16,779 bases of DNA from JACQFK01 sp964619955 (GTDB lineage: Bacteria > Planctomycetota > MHYJ01 > JACPRB01): the NCBI GenBank assembly GCA_964619955.1, contig CAZUJF010000060.1:1-16779 (forward strand). The letters are read 5' to 3'. Shown piece after piece: positions 7,063 to 14,530 of the stretch; positions within the stretch are counted from its first letter, which is position 1, and every line of letters starts with the position of its first letter. The translations under genes were made by a program, and so were the position numbers. Under the pieces are notes generated by a model that had not been told where the DNA came from, searched no databases, and saw nothing but the letters and a program-made list of their open reading frames with translations.

Positions 7063-7410
7063 ATGATTTTCCACTGTCCGCACTGCGGCCTCAAGGCCGC
7101 CCCCGGCAAATCGGACTGCACCGCCTGCGGCCGCGCCATGACCCGCGCCTGCACGGAATGCCGGGAGTCCATCGCCGTCGACGCCCGCACCTGCAAGTAC
7201 TGCGGCGCGGAAACCCGGCCCTCCCCCGCGGCGGCGCCGGCCGCCGTCCCCGAAAAACCGCGGAGCTGCTGCTCCCCGGGCGTGAAGCTGCTGGCGCTCA
7301 TCCTCGTCCTTTCGCTCGGCGCCGCCGCCCTCTTCGTGATGAAGGGCCGGCCGGAAAAGCGGATCCAGCCCGCGAAGATCGAGCGCAGCGCCCCGCCGGG
7401 CAGCTGGTAG
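7063..7410 (+). CDS. Double zinc-ribbon, single-transmembrane small protein
   Basis: The 115-residue product opens with two treble-clef/zinc-ribbon motifs: Cys5, Cys8, Cys19, Cys22 (CPHCG...CTACG) and Cys30, Cys33, Cys44, Cys47 (CTEC...CKYCG). A Pro/Ala linker and a Cys-Cys pair (69-70) follow, then one hydrophobic helix at about 74-93 and a short basic tail ending PPGSW. The ribbons are probably cytoplasmic, tethered to the membrane; what they bind (protein or nucleic acid) cannot be told. The start follows a strong GGAGGAGG Shine-Dalgarno. It lies 53 nt after hxlB in the same direction and may be read from the same transcript. Its TAG is only 2 bp from the convergent accC stop. Confidence 0.8.
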   Translation: MIFHCPHCGLKAAPGKSDCTACGRAMTRACTECRESIAVDARTCKYCGAETRPSPAAAPAAVPEKPRSCCSPGVKLLALILVLSLGAAALFVMKGRPEKRIQPAKIERSAPPGSW

Positions 7411-7412
7411 CG

Positions 7413-8756
7413 CTACTTGCCGAAGTAGCTCTCGATGAACGTGGTGTCGACCTGCCCGCGGATGTACTGGGTGTGGTCGAAGATGGACAGATGCAGCGGG
7501 ATGGTGGTGGGCACGCCCTCGACCACGAATTCCGAAAGCGCCCGCTTCATCGTGGCCACCGCCTCCTGGCGCGTGGCGCGGTGCACGATCAGCTTCCCGA
7601 TCATGGAATCGTAGTACGGGGGGATCTGGTACCCCGCGAAGGCGTGGCTGTCCAGCCGCACCCCCGGGCCGCCGGGCGCGTAGTAGTTCGTGATCTTGCC
7701 GGGCGACGGCTTGAAGTTGTCGGCCGGGTTCTCCGCGTTGATGCGGCACTCGATCGCATGCCCGGTGAACGTGACGTCGCCCTGGCGAATGGACAGCTTC
7801 TGTCCGGCGGCGATCCGGATCTGCTCCTTGATGATGTCGATTCCCGTGACCATCTCGGTCACCGGGTGCTCCACCTGCACACGGCGGTTCATCTCGATGA
7901 AGTAGAACTTCCCGCGTTCGTCGACGAGGAACTCGCAGGTCCCGGCGTTGACGTACTTGATCGCGCGCGCGAACGCGATGGCGGCGTTGCCCATGTCCTT
8001 GCGCATCGAGGCCGTCACCACCGGGGACGGCGCCTCCTCGATGAGCTTCTGGAAGCGCCGCTGGATGCTGCAGTCGCGCTCGCCCAGGTGGATGACGTTC
8101 CCGAAGGCGTCGGCCAGGATCTGGATCTCGATGTGCCGCGGCTTCTCGATGAACTTCTCGATGTAGAGCTGGCTGTTCTTGAACGCGGCCCCGGCCTCCG
8201 CCTGCGCCGAGAGGAAGCCGTTCACGAGGGACACGTCGTTGTGCGCCGCCCGCATGCCCCGGCCGCCGCCGCCGCCCGAGGCCTTGATCATCACCGGGTA
8301 GCCCACCTTGTGGGCGACCTCGATGGCCTGCTTCTCGTCCTTGACCGAGTCCTCGCTGCCCGGGATGGTCGGGATGCGGCACTTCTTGGCGAGCTCCCGG
8401 GCGCTCACCTTGTCGGTCGCCATGCGGAACGATTCGGCCGGCGGCCCGATGAACTTGATGTTGCAGCTCTCGCAGACCTCGGCGAAGTGGGCGTTCTCTG
8501 AGAGGAAGCCGTAGCCGGGATGGATGGCGTCCACGTCCGCGATCTCGGCGGCGCTGATGATGCGCGAGATGTCCAGGTAGCTCTTCTGCGCGGGCCCCGG
8601 CCCGATGCAGATCGCGTAGTCCGCCAGCTTCAGGTACAGGCTGTTGCGGTCGGCCTCGGAGTACACCGCGACCGTCTCGATGCCCATCTCCTTGCACGCG
8701 CGGATGACGCGCAGGGCGATCTCGCCCCGGTTGGCGACCAGGATTCTGGAGAACAT
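7413..8756 (-). CDS. accC: Biotin carboxylase subunit of acetyl-CoA carboxylase
   Basis: The 447-residue product is full length for AccC, which uses ATP and bicarbonate to carboxylate biotin on AccB, the first step of fatty-acid synthesis. Motifs seen in order: FSRILVANRGEIALRVIRAC at the N-terminus, Lys116 (TDKVSARE), the glycine-rich ATP loop ASGGGGGRGM (159-168), ERDCSIQRR followed by QKLIEEAPSP, and the catalytic EMNRRVQVEHPVTE with Glu288, Asn290, Arg292 and Glu296. Two positions differ from the commonest form: Arg291 where Thr is usual, and QRRFQK where QRRHQK is common. The ATG is 7 nt after the accB stop with no Shine-Dalgarno, so coupling to accB is likely. The carboxyltransferase genes accA/accD are not in the window. 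Confidence 0.95.
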   Translation of the reverse strand: MFSRILVANRGEIALRVIRACKEMGIETVAVYSEADRNSLYLKLADYAICIGPGPAQKSYLDISRIISAAEIADVDAIHPGYGFLSENAHFAEVCESCNIKFIGPPAESFRMATDKVSARELAKKCRIPTIPGSEDSVKDEKQAIEVAHKVGYPVMIKASGGGGGRGMRAAHNDVSLVNGFLSAQAEAGAAFKNSQLYIEKFIEKPRHIEIQILADAFGNVIHLGERDCSIQRRFQKLIEEAPSPVVTASMRKDMGNAAIAFARAIKYVNAGTCEFLVDERGKFYFIEMNRRVQVEHPVTEMVTGIDIIKEQIRIAAGQKLSIRQGDVTFTGHAIECRINAENPADNFKPSPGKITNYYAPGGPGVRLDSHAFAGYQIPPYYDSMIGKLIVHRATRQEAVATMKRALSEFVVEGVPTTIPLHLSIFDHTQYIRGQVDTTFIESYFGK

Positions 8757-8763
8757 GGAGGGC

Positions 8764-9225
8764 TTACTTCTTCTCGATCAGGAAGAGGGGTTCGCCGTAT
8801 TCCACGGCCTGGCTGTTCTTGACGAGGATTTCCCGGACGATGCCGCTCATCTCGGCCTTGATCTCGTTCATCACCTTCATGGCCTCGATGATGCAGAGCA
8901 CCTTCTCCGGATTCACCTCGTCGCCCACGTTCACGTAGGCGTCGGCGTCGGGCTTCGAGGTGCGGTAGAACGTGCCCACCAGCGGCGACTTGAACTCCAC
9001 CCAGCTGGCGGGACGGGCCGCCGGCGCACCGGGGACGGCCGCCGGGACGGCGGGGGCGGCCGGAGCGGCCGCCGCGGGCGGCGGGGCCAAGGCCGGGGGC
9101 GGAGCCGCGGGACGATCCTCCGCCCGGCGGAGCTTCAGCCGGCGGCCGTCGTCCTCGTATTCGAATTCGACCAGTTTCTTGTCCTCCATCAGCTGGAGGA
9201 TGGTCTTGATCTCGTCGATGTTCAT
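8764..9225 (-). CDS. accB: Biotin carboxyl carrier protein of acetyl-CoA carboxylase
   Basis: The 153-residue product has the standard BCCP layout. A short N-terminal helical region (MNIDEIKTILQLMEDKKLVE) is followed by an Ala/Pro linker at about 39-73, and a C-terminal biotinyl domain with the biotin site Lys117 in IIEAMKVMNEI. The thumb-type insertion region (PLVGTFYRTSKPDADAYVNVGD) is present, as expected for AccB rather than other biotinyl proteins. The frame continues upstream of the chosen ATG, but homology begins at MNIDEIK and a promoter lies 13-41 nt upstream. The linker DNA is extremely G+C-rich. It is first in an accBC operon; the leader would be only about 5 nt. Confidence 0.95.
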   Translation of the reverse strand: MNIDEIKTILQLMEDKKLVEFEYEDDGRRLKLRRAEDRPAAPPPALAPPPAAAAPAAPAVPAAVPGAPAARPASWVEFKSPLVGTFYRTSKPDADAYVNVGDEVNPEKVLCIIEAMKVMNEIKAEMSGIVREILVKNSQAVEYGEPLFLIEKK

Positions 9226-9237
9226 GGGATCCTGCGT

Positions 9238-9266
9238 AGGATAGGACGGAAAGCCGGGGGCGTCAA
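9238..9266 (-). promoter_or_regulatory. Sigma70-type promoter of accBC
   Basis: On the minus strand: TTGACG (9266-9261), a 17-bp spacer, TATCCT (9243-9238). Twelve nt lie between the -10 and the ATG at 9225, so the expected leader is about 5 nt, with no proper Shine-Dalgarno. The -35 extends as TTGACGCCCC, like the two other minus-strand promoters. The promoter sits between the DUF4340 stop (9276) and accB, so accBC is separable from the upstream ABC operon. Confidence 0.7.
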
Positions 9267-9275
9267 GGCGGCCCC

Positions 9276-11153
9276 CTACTTCTTCAGAACCGGCGCCCGC
9301 TTCAGGTTCTCCACCAGCAGCGCGTTGATCTGGAAGACCGAGGGTTCGTCGGCGCGGCGGGCGTAGTAGACCGGACGCGTGGGCTTGTCGCTCAGATCCT
9401 CGCTGATGAGGAATTCCACCCCCGCGGCGGGGCCGCCCTCCCACTTCACCGAGAGCCGGGCCGGCGCCTTCGCGGGGTCCAGGCGGTGTTTCGCCGACGT
9501 CTGGGCGTCCTTCGCGATGAAGGTCTCCGCCTTGATGTAGTTGAGCATCGTAAGGAGGCCTCCCAGGCGGGCTTCGTCCACGGCCTCGGAGGCATGTTTC
9601 GGGTCCGTGAAGCGCCAGACCTTCGTGCCGGGGTCGAACGACAGGCGGTAGAAGAGGGGCTCCAGACGCCCCGCATCCCGCGACTCGAACGCGAACTCCC
9701 GGAGCCCGTCGCGCGGGACGTTGAAGACCTCGGGGTGCAGGAAGTTCAGCTCCAGCCGCTGCAGGATTTTCACGAGCTCGGGGCGGACGACGAACACCTC
9801 GGCGACCCCCTCCTTCCGGAGGTAGCCGTCCGACCCCGCCCCGAAGCCGTATTTCAGCGTTTTTCCGTCCACGGTCGCGGCCGTCAGCGTCACATCGGCG
9901 GGTTCGAGACGGACCAGTTTGAAATCCTGGGCCCCCAGCCAGTCCTGGATGCGCTGGGTCATGATGTTCGTCACGAAGAGCTCCAGGCGCTCCTTTTCGA
10001 TCCGCAGGCCGGCGGGTTCCAGCAGGACCCAGGAGACCTCGGGGACGGGCTCCCCCTCCTTCTTCGTCTCGCGACGCTCCACCCGGACCTTCCCGAGCGC
10101 GCCCGCATCCACCTCCAGGGTCTTCACCTGCTCCTGGCTGAAGGAGAAGATGGCGTCGGACCGGACATGCTTGCGCTGAACGGGAAGTTTCGCGTACGCG
10201 GCCTCCTCGATGCGGGCGGTCTCCCCCGTGCCGGGGGCATGGATCCAGCGCCGGCGGCCGCCGTCGGAGCTCCCTCCGAAGTGGAGGCGGACCGGCTCCG
10301 CCACCCCGTTCAGATACAGCGCGACTTTGTCCTGGGGTTCGTCGAGCTCCTTCGCCTTCAGATCCCCGGCCGGCTGGAACTCCGAGGCCTCCAGCTCCGC
10401 GAGCACGCGGACCAGGTACTGCAGCTTGTGGTCGTCCACCTTCTCCCGGTGCGGCTCCAGCATCCACCAGCCGCGATCCGTCCCGACTTCGATGCGTTCG
10501 AGCAGGGACCGCTCGTATTCCACCCGCTCCGGCCGGTCCTTCGCCTGCTTCCGGAGGAATTTCTGCTGCAACTCGACGCGGACCACCGCGTGCGCCGGAT
10601 AGCGCAGCACGGATTTCGACCGATACTGCCAGGCGGGCTTGTTGAACTGCTCGAACGTGTCGATGTCCACGAGGTAGACCTTCGGATCCCCCTGCCGCTG
10701 GACGAAGACCGCCTTCGAGTTCGTGGGGGGCGCCTGGCCGAAGCCGAGGAGAACCTCCTTCCCCAGGCCTTTCCAGGTCACGCGGATCCGGGGCTCGGCC
10801 AGGCCGGTCACGGACGGCGCGGCTTCGGGGCGACCCGGCTCGAACGACGTCGTCTTCACGAAACGGTCCAGGGCGAAGAGCAGCTGCTGGATCACGGCCG
10901 CGTCGGCGGGATGATCCACCGGGCTGCGCAGGCGCCAGTACTCCCCCGCGGCGTCCTTGGCGCGCTCCACGCGGATCTCCGGGCCGTCCTTGCGGGCGAT
11001 GGAGATGCCCTCCACCTGCTCCGGCCGGAACTCGGGCAGGAGACGCTTGTCCTCGACGCCCGGAGCGGTGCCCGGAGGCGGGCTCGAGAGCAGGTACACG
11101 CCCGCGAGCAGCGCCACGAGCGCGCCCAGGACCGCCGTCGTCCGCCAGTTCAC
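9276..11153 (-). CDS. DUF4340 membrane-anchored protein of a Gld-type ABC operon
   Basis: The 625-residue product has one N-terminal membrane anchor (residues about 5-23, VLGALVALLAGVYLLSS). A long extracytoplasmic part follows, built of repeated DUF4340-type units; the first reads FRPEQVEGISIARKDGPEIRVERA, and PLFYRLSFDPGTKVWRFTDP belongs to a later one. DUF4340 proteins are uncharacterised and regularly follow a GldG-like gene in this kind of operon, which is exactly the position here. The start is GTG with an AGAGGA Shine-Dalgarno about 7 nt upstream; it begins 13 nt after the gldG-like stop. There is no catalytic motif; a role as an accessory or substrate-contacting subunit of the transporter is inferred from context only. 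Confidence 0.85.
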   Translation of the reverse strand: MNWRTTAVLGALVALLAGVYLLSSPPPGTAPGVEDKRLLPEFRPEQVEGISIARKDGPEIRVERAKDAAGEYWRLRSPVDHPADAAVIQQLLFALDRFVKTTSFEPGRPEAAPSVTGLAEPRIRVTWKGLGKEVLLGFGQAPPTNSKAVFVQRQGDPKVYLVDIDTFEQFNKPAWQYRSKSVLRYPAHAVVRVELQQKFLRKQAKDRPERVEYERSLLERIEVGTDRGWWMLEPHREKVDDHKLQYLVRVLAELEASEFQPAGDLKAKELDEPQDKVALYLNGVAEPVRLHFGGSSDGGRRRWIHAPGTGETARIEEAAYAKLPVQRKHVRSDAIFSFSQEQVKTLEVDAGALGKVRVERRETKKEGEPVPEVSWVLLEPAGLRIEKERLELFVTNIMTQRIQDWLGAQDFKLVRLEPADVTLTAATVDGKTLKYGFGAGSDGYLRKEGVAEVFVVRPELVKILQRLELNFLHPEVFNVPRDGLREFAFESRDAGRLEPLFYRLSFDPGTKVWRFTDPKHASEAVDEARLGGLLTMLNYIKAETFIAKDAQTSAKHRLDPAKAPARLSVKWEGGPAAGVEFLISEDLSDKPTRPVYYARRADEPSVFQINALLVENLKRAPVLKK

Positions 11154-11166
11154 ACGCGTCCTCTTT

Positions 11167-12657
11167 CTACTTCCGCCGCACGAACCAGGCCACGAGGCCC
11201 AGCAGGATCCCGAAGGCGGGAAAGCCGCCGAGCACGACCCACTTGAGCTGCGTGTACGCCGCGTCGGACATCTCCAGCGGCTTCACGCTGATCTTCTGCG
11301 GCTGCAGGTCGAAGAGCTGCCGCTCCATCAGCCAGCGGAAGTGGTTCACCACGTACTGCACCTGGATCTGCTGGAAGAAGCGCGACGGATTGAGGGCGGC
11401 GTTGGTGAACGCCCCCGACGAGCCCCAGACGACGATGCGGGTGTTCGCGTGCGCGGCGTCCTGGGGCTTCGGCGCCGGCTTCTCCACCGCCACGATCAGC
11501 TTCAGGTTGCCGACGCGCTCCTCGCCGTCCGGCCCGGGGCTCTTGGCGCCCGGCCCGAGGTCGCCCTTCTCCTCCCAGGCCGCGGTCCCGGACATCGCCA
11601 GCGGCGTGATCTTCCATTTCGGATCCTTGCGCTCGATCGGGTCGACCGTGCAGGACTCCGGCATCACGATCTGCACGTTGGCCATGTTGCGGTTGATCTC
11701 GTGGACGTTGAAGTCGCGGATCATGAGGCCGGTCAGGCTTCCCGGCACGCTCTGGCGCCGGTCGCAGACGACGTTGTCCCCGATCTTCGCCCCGTAGGAT
11801 TCCAGCAGGCCCTCCAGCCCGCTCTTCACCTTCGGGCGGGCCGCATAGAGCAGCCGCCCGCCCCGCTCCAGGTACTCCTTGAGGACGTCGACCTCCTGCT
11901 GCAGGAAGGTCTGCCCGGGGCCCAGGATCAGGACCAGGTCGGCGTCCAGGGGCACCTGGGTGTAATCGCCGAGCGCCAGGTGACGGAATTCGACGCCCTC
12001 ATTGACCTTGAGGAAGTTCGCCAGGATGCCGAGCTGGCGGACGTCCGCCGTCATCATCTCCTGGTGCCCGTCCGTCTCGTACACGATGCGTTTCGTGCTG
12101 CCGCCCAGTTCGCGGAGCGCGCTGACCAGGAACGGCTCCCCGCGGAAGCTGGTGAGCTCCCCGGTCGCGGTATTGGCGTCGTAGAGCTGCTGAATTTCGA
12201 TGATCCGCTTGTTGATGCGCCCCCCGCCCAGGTCCGCCAGCAGGAAGAGGGCGGACGGCGTCACGAGGGGGAAGTGCTGCTTGAAGACATCGTGGCGCGG
12301 GGGCTGGGTCCCGCCGAGCGTGTAGACCTTGATGCGCGTCGTGCGCCGCCGGAACTCCTCCAGGAGCTCCGACACGCGCGCGATCGCGGCGGGCAGGGCC
12401 TTGTCCCCGGACGTGTCGTACATTTCCGGGTTGAGCCAGATCTCCACGTCGTAGTTCAGTCCGCGAAGGAGATCCTCGGCGAAGGCGGACACCTCGTAGG
12501 TGCGCTGCGTGGTCAGGTCGTAGCGGGCGGGGAATTTCCGGGCGAGCAGGTTCAGGAGCAGCAGGGCCGCCGCAAGCAGGCCCACCTGGAGGGCCAGGTT
12601 GACCCAGGACAGGGCCCTACGCCGCGAGCCCCAGGCGTTGTCCGATCCGGCGCTCAC
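11167..12657 (-). CDS. GldG-like auxiliary subunit of ABC transporter
   Basis: The product of about 496 residues has a transmembrane helix near residues 19-38 (NLALQVGLLAAALLLLNLLA), a large extracytoplasmic domain, and a second helix before the C-terminal WFVRRK. The family hallmark RYDLTTQRTYEVS follows the first helix, and LDADLVLILGPGQTFLQQEV and YLERGGRLLYA fit the GldG/ABC_transp_aux (IFT52-like) domain. Two GTG starts are possible. The one at 12663 lies inside the GGAGG Shine-Dalgarno (12663-12667), while the one at 12657 is 5 nt after it and overlaps the permease TGA as GTGA, so I choose 12657. In Bacteroidetes GldG works with GldA and GldF in gliding; in non-gliding phyla the same trio is present with unknown substrate. 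Confidence 0.9.
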   Translation of the reverse strand: MSAGSDNAWGSRRRALSWVNLALQVGLLAAALLLLNLLARKFPARYDLTTQRTYEVSAFAEDLLRGLNYDVEIWLNPEMYDTSGDKALPAAIARVSELLEEFRRRTTRIKVYTLGGTQPPRHDVFKQHFPLVTPSALFLLADLGGGRINKRIIEIQQLYDANTATGELTSFRGEPFLVSALRELGGSTKRIVYETDGHQEMMTADVRQLGILANFLKVNEGVEFRHLALGDYTQVPLDADLVLILGPGQTFLQQEVDVLKEYLERGGRLLYAARPKVKSGLEGLLESYGAKIGDNVVCDRRQSVPGSLTGLMIRDFNVHEINRNMANVQIVMPESCTVDPIERKDPKWKITPLAMSGTAAWEEKGDLGPGAKSPGPDGEERVGNLKLIVAVEKPAPKPQDAAHANTRIVVWGSSGAFTNAALNPSRFFQQIQVQYVVNHFRWLMERQLFDLQPQKISVKPLEMSDAAYTQLKWVVLGGFPAFGILLGLVAWFVRRK

Positions 12658-13382
12658 CGCCACCTCCGGGACTCGACCCCGCGGGTCGTCAGGAAGAGGA
12701 AGAAGCCCGTGACGGACAGCAGATAGACCAGGCGGCCGCGGTCCACGACGCCCTTCATGAAATCGCCGAAATTCCGGGTCACGTCCACGTAACCGAGGAT
12801 CTCGCGCCAGCCCGAGTCCTCCGGCAGCCGCGCCCCGAGGCTGTCCACGAGGACGAGCAGGACGGCGATGCCGAAGGTCACGACGCCCGCCGTGACCTGG
12901 GAGCTGCAGAGCGAGCTCACGAAGAGGCCGATGGAATACATCACGGCGCCCACGAGCAGGACGCCGAGGTAGCCGCAGAAGACGGCGCCCGTGTCGACCG
13001 GGCCGTAACGGGAGACGATCAGCAGGTAGCCGACCGTCAGCACGAGCAGGTAGACGAGCAGGACCATGGAGGCGAAGAATTTGGCGAGCACGAAGGAGAG
13101 GTCGCCGACGGGGGCGGTGAGCGCGATTTCGAGCGTGCCGCGGTTCTTCTCCTCCGCGATCAGGCGCATCGTCACGAGGGGGCTCGAGAGCACCACGACG
13201 TAGGCGATCATGGAGACGGTCATGCGGAAATCCACCGGGAGGCGGTTCTGGGCGTAGAAGCCCATGCTGCTCACGAACGCCACGCCGGAGATCAGGAGCA
13301 TCGCCGTCAGGATGATGTAGGCCATCGGGGAGACGAAGTAGACCCCCAGCTCGCGGCGCAGCAGGGCGAGGAAGGCGTTCAT
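12654..13382 (-). CDS. ABC-2 type permease, GldF-like
   Basis: The 242-residue product has about six hydrophobic helices and the ABC-2 permease N-terminus (LLRRELGVYFVSPMAYIILTAMLL). The motif PLVTMRLIAEEKNRGTLEIALTAPV is the characteristic cytoplasmic coupling segment of this family. It pairs with the ATPase encoded just upstream to form the membrane channel. The ATG overlaps the ATPase TGA (ATGA) and has a GGGAGG Shine-Dalgarno 6 nt upstream; the stop overlaps the next gene's GTG. Substrate unknown. Confidence 0.92.
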   Translation of the reverse strand: MNAFLALLRRELGVYFVSPMAYIILTAMLLISGVAFVSSMGFYAQNRLPVDFRMTVSMIAYVVVLSSPLVTMRLIAEEKNRGTLEIALTAPVGDLSFVLAKFFASMVLLVYLLVLTVGYLLIVSRYGPVDTGAVFCGYLGVLLVGAVMYSIGLFVSSLCSSQVTAGVVTFGIAVLLVLVDSLGARLPEDSGWREILGYVDVTRNFGDFMKGVVDRGRLVYLLSVTGFFLFLTTRGVESRRWR

Positions 13383-14323
13383 CCCGGGCCTCCCGCCGGC
13401 GTCTCGGTCAGGATCGCGAAGGCCTCTTCGAGCGTGAGGCGCTCGGGGGAGAGTTCCAGCAGCTCCCAGTTCCCCGCCGCGGCGCAGCGAAAGAGGTCGG
13501 CGCGCAGGTCGCGACCCTCCACGGGCTCGACGAGGTATTGATGGAGCTCGCCCCGGGCGGACCAGAGGATGCGGGCCACGCCGGGGACGCGGTCGAGGGC
13601 CTCTTTCATGGCCTTGCCGTCGCCGCGCGCCTCGAGCCGCACGCGGCCGGTCTTCATGAGGCGGTTGGCGATCTCCTCCGGGGTCCCGCTCTCCACGAGC
13701 CGCCCGCGGTTGAGAATGAGCACGCGGCCGCAGACCTTCTCCACCTCCGTGAGGATGTGGCTGGAGAGCAGCACCGTGTGCTCCTTGCCGAGGCCGCGGA
13801 TGAGCTCGCGGACTTCGCGGACCTGGACCGGATCGAGGCCGATCGTGGGCTCGTCGAGGATGATGATTTCCGGGTTGTGCAGGATGGCGTCGGCGAGGCC
13901 CACGCGCTGGCGGAGGCCCTTGGAGAGATGGGCGATGATGGAGCGGCGGCGGTCGGCCAGGCTCACGCGTTCGAGGGCGGAGCCGACGGCGCGTTCGCGC
14001 TCGGCGCCGCCCAGGCCGCGGATGCGGGCCCGGAAGCGCAGGTACTCCTCGACGCGCATTTCCGTGTAGAGGGCGTTGGATTCGGGCAGATAGCCCACCC
14101 GGCGGCGGACGTCCATGGATTTGGTGAGGCAGTCGAAGCCGGCGACCTTCGCGGATCCGCTGCTGGGGGCGAGAAAGCAGCTGAGGATGCGCATCGTGGT
14201 GGATTTCCCGGCGCCGTTGGGGCCGAGGAAGCCGGCGATTTCGCCCTTTTCGACCTTGAAGCTGAGGTCGTCGACGGCGAGCACGCCGGGATACGCCTTC
14301 GTCAAATGGGCGACTTCGATCAT
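13379..14323 (-). CDS. ABC transporter ATPase, GldA-like
   Basis: The 314-residue product carries a complete ABC nucleotide-binding domain: Walker A GPNGAGKST (34-42), Q-loop region GYLPES (77-82), signature LSKGLRQRVG (133-142), Walker B IIILDEPT (153-160) and the switch His189 (SSHIL). A C-terminal extension of about 80 residues (after 230) matches the accessory domain of GldA-type drug/export ATPases and contains LTLEEAFAILT. It energises the ABC-2 permease encoded next. The operon order ATPase, permease, GldG-like, DUF4340 is conserved in several phyla. MIEVAHLTKAYPG is the typical start. No Shine-Dalgarno precedes it although the predicted leader is about 40 nt. Confidence 0.93.
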   Translation of the reverse strand: MIEVAHLTKAYPGVLAVDDLSFKVEKGEIAGFLGPNGAGKSTTMRILSCFLAPSSGSAKVAGFDCLTKSMDVRRRVGYLPESNALYTEMRVEEYLRFRARIRGLGGAERERAVGSALERVSLADRRRSIIAHLSKGLRQRVGLADAILHNPEIIILDEPTIGLDPVQVREVRELIRGLGKEHTVLLSSHILTEVEKVCGRVLILNRGRLVESGTPEEIANRLMKTGRVRLEARGDGKAMKEALDRVPGVARILWSARGELHQYLVEPVEGRDLRADLFRCAAAGNWELLELSPERLTLEEAFAILTETPAGGPG

Positions 14324-14369
14324 GGGTGATAAAGAGGACGGTCCGCCCGGGAGGATTTACGAGGGGGCC

Positions 14370-14398
14370 AGTATCCCTCCCCCCCGGAGGGGTGTCAA
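14370..14398 (-). promoter_or_regulatory. Sigma70-type promoter of the Gld-type ABC operon
   Basis: On the minus strand: TTGACA (14398-14393), a 17-bp spacer, GATACT (14375-14370). Transcription should start near 14363, giving a leader of about 40 nt before the ATG at 14323. The spacer is itself an inverted repeat, CCTCC-CCCCC-GGAGG (14376-14390). The -35 extends as TTGACACCCC, shared with the phosphatase promoter. Confidence 0.7.
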
Positions 14399-14417
14399 GG
14401 TGTGCAAAGACCAGCCG

Positions 14418-14430
14418 AAAAAAGCAGCCG
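14418..14430 (-). terminator. Possible 3' half of an intrinsic terminator cut by the gap
   Basis: Downstream of the dnaK-HIT genes, immediately past the gap, the minus strand reads CGGCTGC followed by TTTTTT. A GC-rich arm ending in six T is what the right half of a Rho-independent terminator looks like; the matching left arm would lie inside the Ns. This is inference from a half structure. Confidence 0.35.
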
Positions 14431-14530
14431 NNNNNNNNNNNNNNNNNNNNNNNNNNNNNNNNNNNNNNNNNNNNNNNNNNNNNNNNNNNNNNNNNNNNNN
14501 NNNNNNNNNNNNNNNNNNNNNNNNNNNNNN
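14431..14530. other. Scaffold gap of exactly 100 N
   Basis: The run of 100 Ns is the conventional placeholder for an assembly gap of unknown size. It separates the ABC operon promoter from the 3' end of the HIT gene. Both flanks end in the same six bases, CAGCCG (14425-14430 and 14531-14536), so the true gap may be small or the contig ends may overlap in a repeat. Confidence 0.95.

Noticed and set aside
6922..8697. A 591-codon minus-strand frame across accC and beyond
   Set aside because: It is in the wrong frame relative to accC and antisense to the zinc-ribbon gene and hxlB; the composition is typical of GC-driven shadow frames.
9226..10467. N-terminal extension of accB to 567 residues
   Set aside because: The extension is a shadow of the DUF4340 gene; AccB homology starts at the ATG at 9225, just downstream of a promoter.
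9486..11246. A 586-codon plus-strand frame opposite DUF4340
   Set aside because: Shadow frame; no domain, no Shine-Dalgarno, and the opposite strand encodes a recognisable family with operon context.
14326..14331. TATCAC just before the GldA-like ATG as a second, leaderless promoter
   Set aside because: No TTGACA-like hexamer lies 16-18 bp upstream; the convincing promoter is at 14370-14398.
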